Assembly: GCA_002403515.1 (NCBI GenBank)
Contig: DHHZ01000082.1
Coordinates: 1 to 26,651, forward strand
Length of the DNA: 26,651 nucleotides
Direction: 5' to 3'
DNA from: Legionellales bacterium UBA4759
GTDB lineage: Bacteria; Pseudomonadota; Gammaproteobacteria; Legionellales; Legionellaceae
In this document: piece by piece, positions 24,075 through 26,651 of the stretch
Layout of the letters: every line of letters starts with the position of its first letter
Numbering within the stretch: the stretch's first letter is position 1
The notes under the pieces: generated by a model
Seen by the model: the letters and a program-made list of their open reading frames with translations, nothing else
Databases searched by the model: none
What the model was told of the DNA's origin: nothing
Program-made: the position numbers and the translations under genes

Positions 24075-24311
24075 TTATTCAGTAACTGCTTTTCCAAAGA
24101 CACATTCACATGTGCTTGTTTTGTGATTATATTTTAGCGGTCCACCATTTTTGCAACTTTGATTTTTACCGTGTTTATCATCAGGTCTACAATTGCATTC
24201 TTTGCTCTTGGTGGGGTTGCAATGTTTCATTCGATCATCTTTTCCAGCCAATGCAAAAGAAGAGCTACACAATGCTGCTGCACATAAAATCATTAATCCT
24301 TTTTTAAACAT
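24075..24311 (-). CDS. Small exported Cys-rich peptide, EGF-like C-terminus
   Basis: A 78-residue protein that I do not recognise by name. The Sec signal peptide (about 1-22, ending FALA before GKDD) predicts export. The mature 56 residues have six cysteines (31, 39, 41, 53, 68, 70) in the pattern C-x7-C-x-C-x11-C-x14-C-x-C, enough for three disulfides. The segment CKNGG followed by a gap and CECVFG recalls the NGG and C-x-C-x-x-G parts of EGF-like modules, although the last EGF cysteine is missing. AAGGA precedes the ATG at normal spacing, and a strong terminator follows. It may act outside the cell or in the periplasm; the EGF comparison is tentative. Confidence 0.72.
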   Translation of the reverse strand: MFKKGLMILCAAALCSSSFALAGKDDRMKHCNPTKSKECNCRPDDKHGKNQSCKNGGPLKYNHKTSTCECVFGKAVTE

Positions 24312-24358
24312 TTAAGTGTCCTTGATTTATTTAAATACTCTTCATTAGCATAGAATAC

Positions 24359-24387
24359 AAAAAGACATAAGTAAATAAGCTGTCTTT
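24359..24387 (-). terminator. Possible terminator after the second hydrolase gene
   Basis: On the minus strand AAAGACA and TGTCTTT (7 bp) enclose a 13-base loop and are followed by further T residues, within 40 bases of the stop codon. The low GC content of the stem makes it moderate at best. Confidence 0.4.
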
Positions 24388-24395
24388 GGCAATAT

Positions 24396-26417
24396 CTAGG
24401 AGGACAATTGAGGAAGAGCAGGGCGTTTTTCTTCAATGGACAGAGCATTTTGGGCAATGATTTCAGGGATTTTGAAGCCATATAAAGGATTTAATTTTAT
24501 GCCCATTTGGGAGTTCAAGCTGCTTGCACATCGATAATTAATATATTTTATAAAGTCATTTTTTTCTGTTGTATCTAGTTGACTATATTGAATCAGATAC
24601 GAAAGCTTAGAGCTGATTGCCAAAATATCATGATAATTGAGCTTAGTGATCAAGTTAATGATTTCTTGACTAGAGTTTAATTGCCATTTATCAAAAGGTA
24701 TTAAGGGCAGTAGCATGCTTTTTTGTGGTTCGGTAAGCATATTTAATAATTGATTAATTGAGGAAAAATTGTTAATGAGTGGTGCAATCGCTACTAAATT
24801 CGCTTCAAAAATCACTTTTTTTTGTTCTGGGTAAAACATTTTGCCCATACAGTTGATGAATTCATCTATATTTTTGAATTGGACTTTGGTAGGGCATCTT
24901 AACATTAATTTTTTAATATCTTTGGCAAGAAGATACCGGGCTATTTCCGTAAAATCTGATACATTATGAATAATTTCTATAGGTAATTTTGAATAAGCAG
25001 AATTTCTAGATTTTTCTGACATGTGATATAAAATTTCAGCTGCTTGAGCGCTATCAGTTGCCTCTTGAATTAAAGTGTTTGCCTCTTTTGGGCTTTTAAT
25101 ATTTGAAGACGTTTTTAAAAATGTTTCAGATTCATCAATATATTGTGTCAAGTCTGTATGAAATATCATGTTTTCATCAAGAAAAAGGGTGATGAGTTGG
25201 CTTAATTCTTGATGTCTTAAAAAACCGATGAGGGGGTTAATTTTATCTAAATTATCTAAACAAAATTTTTTAAAATATTGTTTTTGTATTTCTGAAGGAT
25301 TTTTGAAATTTAATTGGGCTAACAAATTGTACATTTCTAATTTAAAATTTTTGATAATGGGATTTTGCATTTCATCTTTTTTCAAAGCATACTGGAGGAT
25401 GTTTTCGAGTTCGACCATGAATTCTCGTGTTGCAATACCCTTGGGGGTTTTATCTTTTTCAATGGTTTCTTGAAGAGTTTTTAAACTTTTATAATCAGCA
25501 CTGGTATACAAAGATATGAGGGCTTGTGCAGTTTTTATAGGCATATCTTTTTCAATTGAAGTGAGAGCATATTGTTGTTGATACAATAGATTTTTATAAG
25601 GTGGCAAGGTTTTGGTTCTACCAATGACACCATGATGATGTTTTTGTTGGATAATCTTGGGTATGAAATGAAATTCTTGATTTACCCTTGTATATGAAAG
25701 TTCGGAAGTTTTTTTGAATTGGTTTTTAATAAGAAATTGCATGAATTGGTCTTGAATGGGAGCATTGCTCTTCATATGGCTTGATTTTGGTGCAAGATAA
25801 ATAGATGATTGGCAGGATTCAGGAAAAAAAGGAGCCATTTGTCGGAAATATTTATTGTGTAAACCATTAAGATTTTTTTGATATGCCCCAATGATAACCT
25901 CAGCCTTTTTTATATTCTGACATCCCCGTAAATCTTGATTTTTTTGTAATGTTGAATGATTTATTGCAGCTGAATACTTATCTTCACCTGGCACTGGTTC
26001 TTGTGCAAAAATATACATTGGAATATTTAAATCATCTAAATGTCTTGCCACTGCGAAGCTAGTGACCGCACCTCGACTAAAACCTGACATACAAATACTT
26101 TCTGCTTCTATGGTTTCTTTTATTTTTTCTTGAGGCTCAATGATAATTGAGTCACCAAATATTTGTTTTAATTTTACCAATGATAAAGCACCAGAAGAAT
26201 TAAAGCAGGATTTGATTTTTTCAGCAACAGTATCTAAATTAGGGGCAATATAACCTAATCCGAAGGATTTACCACCTATTTGAGAATCATGGCACCCATT
26301 AAAATATATTTGCACCACGTCTTGCTCGAAAGGAAAACTGGTATTATTTAAGGAACTTTTCATTTCCTGAGCAGTTCCCCCGGTTCCTGAAAATGCAAAA
26401 TATAGTTTTGCTTTCAT
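24396..26417 (-). CDS. Second lipase-like alpha/beta-hydrolase protein with helical repeats, candidate effector
   Basis: A 673-residue protein without signal peptide or membrane span. The N-terminal 220 residues are a compact version of the hydrolase core seen in the 904-residue protein: opening strand YFAFSGTGG (6-14), second strand IYFNGCHDSQIGG (37-49), nucleophile elbow SGFSRGAV (111-118, Ser114), FAQEPVPGE (138-145) and a candidate His214 in KSSHMK. The acid position is Glu140 where the paralogue has Asp331. The rest is helical; about 485-612 contains three to four units of about 32 residues of the form N-S/F-x-x-I-x-x-L-L-x-x-L, like helical repeats seen in Legionellales effectors. It has no ribosome site and sits behind TATAAT at 26449-26454. 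Effector function is inferred; the substrate is unknown. Confidence 0.72.
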   Translation of the reverse strand: MKAKLYFAFSGTGGTAQEMKSSLNNTSFPFEQDVVQIYFNGCHDSQIGGKSFGLGYIAPNLDTVAEKIKSCFNSSGALSLVKLKQIFGDSIIIEPQEKIKETIEAESICMSGFSRGAVTSFAVARHLDDLNIPMYIFAQEPVPGEDKYSAAINHSTLQKNQDLRGCQNIKKAEVIIGAYQKNLNGLHNKYFRQMAPFFPESCQSSIYLAPKSSHMKSNAPIQDQFMQFLIKNQFKKTSELSYTRVNQEFHFIPKIIQQKHHHGVIGRTKTLPPYKNLLYQQQYALTSIEKDMPIKTAQALISLYTSADYKSLKTLQETIEKDKTPKGIATREFMVELENILQYALKKDEMQNPIIKNFKLEMYNLLAQLNFKNPSEIQKQYFKKFCLDNLDKINPLIGFLRHQELSQLITLFLDENMIFHTDLTQYIDESETFLKTSSNIKSPKEANTLIQEATDSAQAAEILYHMSEKSRNSAYSKLPIEIIHNVSDFTEIARYLLAKDIKKLMLRCPTKVQFKNIDEFINCMGKMFYPEQKKVIFEANLVAIAPLINNFSSINQLLNMLTEPQKSMLLPLIPFDKWQLNSSQEIINLITKLNYHDILAISSKLSYLIQYSQLDTTEKNDFIKYINYRCASSLNSQMGIKLNPLYGFKIPEIIAQNALSIEEKRPALPQLSS
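24580..24966 (-). repeat. Protein-level helical repeats in the second hydrolase
   Basis: Residues about 485-612 can be stacked as SDFTEIARYLLAKDIKKLML, NIDEFINCMGKMFYPEQKKV, NFSSINQLLNMLTEPQKSML and NSSQEIINLITKLNYHDILA. The units share a polar cap, a hydrophobic helix and a second helix at a spacing of about 30-33 residues. Similarity is in pattern, not DNA identity. Confidence 0.45.
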
Positions 26418-26448
26418 GATTGAAAATATATTCTATGGACTTACTAAT

Positions 26449-26477
26449 ATTATAGAACAAATAAACCAAGTGTTTAA
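26449..26477 (-). promoter_or_regulatory. Candidate promoter of the second hydrolase gene
   Basis: A perfect TATAAT (26449-26454) on the minus strand has TTAAAC (26472-26477) 17 bases upstream, a poor -35 match. The predicted leader is about 25 bases, AT-rich and without a ribosome site, much like the paralogous gene. Confidence 0.4.
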
Positions 26478-26524
26478 AAAATAATATATTTATCAATATT
26501 TTAGAATGAATGTTTTTTATTTTT

Positions 26525-26608
26525 GGGGCAAGAAAATAAAAAAACAGAAATAATAATTAAACAAAAAAGTATGGCTTGCTGAGGAAACAGAAGTGGGGCA
26601 AAAAAATA
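26525..26608. repeat. Short direct repeat in the non-coding tail
   Basis: GGGGCAAGAAAATA (26525-26538) recurs as GGGGCAAAAAAATA (26595-26608), 13 of 14 bases identical and 70 bases apart. The 234-base tail has no open frame that I can support. Confidence 0.5.
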
Positions 26609-26633
26609 GGACCAAAATTTTAAAAAATTAAGA

Positions 26634-26639
26634 TATAAT
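26634..26639 (+). promoter_or_regulatory. Possible -10 for a gene beyond the right edge
   Basis: A perfect TATAAT lies 12 bases from the window end, just after the direct repeat. No good -35 is seen at 17 bases, so the call is weak. Confidence 0.3.
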
Positions 26640-26651
26640 TCTCGTCAAGAA

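Noticed and set aside
24942..24987. A possible F-box start (LPIEIIHNVSDF) in the second hydrolase
   Set aside because: Only the opening LPxEI matches; the later leucine pattern fits the helical repeats better.
1..26651. CRISPR arrays, tRNA or rRNA genes, insertion sequences or prophage
   Set aside because: No regularly spaced repeats, cloverleaf sequences, transposase motifs or terminal inverted repeats were seen.

Overview
The window is a 26.7 kb, clearly AT-rich chromosomal stretch from a gammaproteobacterium. ZipA, EpmA, a gammaproteobacterial-type SUF regulator and a gammaproteobacterial-style SMC hinge support that class. Two large alpha/beta-hydrolase proteins that look like secreted effectors, a secreted papain-like protease and a small Cys-rich secreted peptide suggest a host-associated, Legionellales-like bacterium. 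That last placement is inference; no taxonomic search was possible. I saw no rRNA, tRNA, CRISPR, transposase or phage genes.

Layout. (1) Positions 1-158, minus: the N-terminal piece of a Rossmann-fold, homospermidine-synthase-like gene that runs off the left edge and has no standard start codon. (2) 268-7174, plus: a SUF iron-sulfur operon, Rrf2 regulator - sufB - sufC - sufD - sufS - sufU - sufT, with epmA fused onto its end. Most junctions overlap by 1-8 bases, and a palindromic IscR-like site lies just after the promoter. (3) 7157-9871, minus: a 904-residue coiled-coil/lipase-like protein that overlaps epmA tail to tail. (4) 10027-11785, minus: a secreted papain-like protease and an Sfp-type phosphopantetheinyl transferase. 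(5) 11932-14451: coaD, a PlsC-type acyltransferase and a membrane fatty-acid desaturase; the last two diverge from back-to-back promoters. (6) 14490-24026, plus: a small exported protein, then the packed run smc - zipA - murF - mraY - murD - ftsW. (7) 24075-26417, minus: a Cys-rich exported peptide and a second lipase-like protein (673 residues) with C-terminal helical repeats. (8) 26418-26651: a non-coding tail with a short direct repeat and a possible promoter for a gene beyond the window.

How the genes fit together. The SUF operon builds Fe-S clusters; EpmA modifies elongation factor P with beta-lysine made by EpmB, itself a radical-SAM Fe-S enzyme, which may explain the linkage. CoaD makes a CoA precursor and the neighbouring transferase uses CoA to activate carrier proteins. 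PlsC and the desaturase set membrane lipid composition and appear co-controlled. The smc-to-ftsW block joins chromosome organisation, Z-ring anchoring, late peptidoglycan precursor synthesis and septal glycan polymerisation. The most novel material is the pair of hydrolase proteins: they share a GxSRGA nucleophile elbow and a (D/E)PVPG motif but carry quite different accessory regions.
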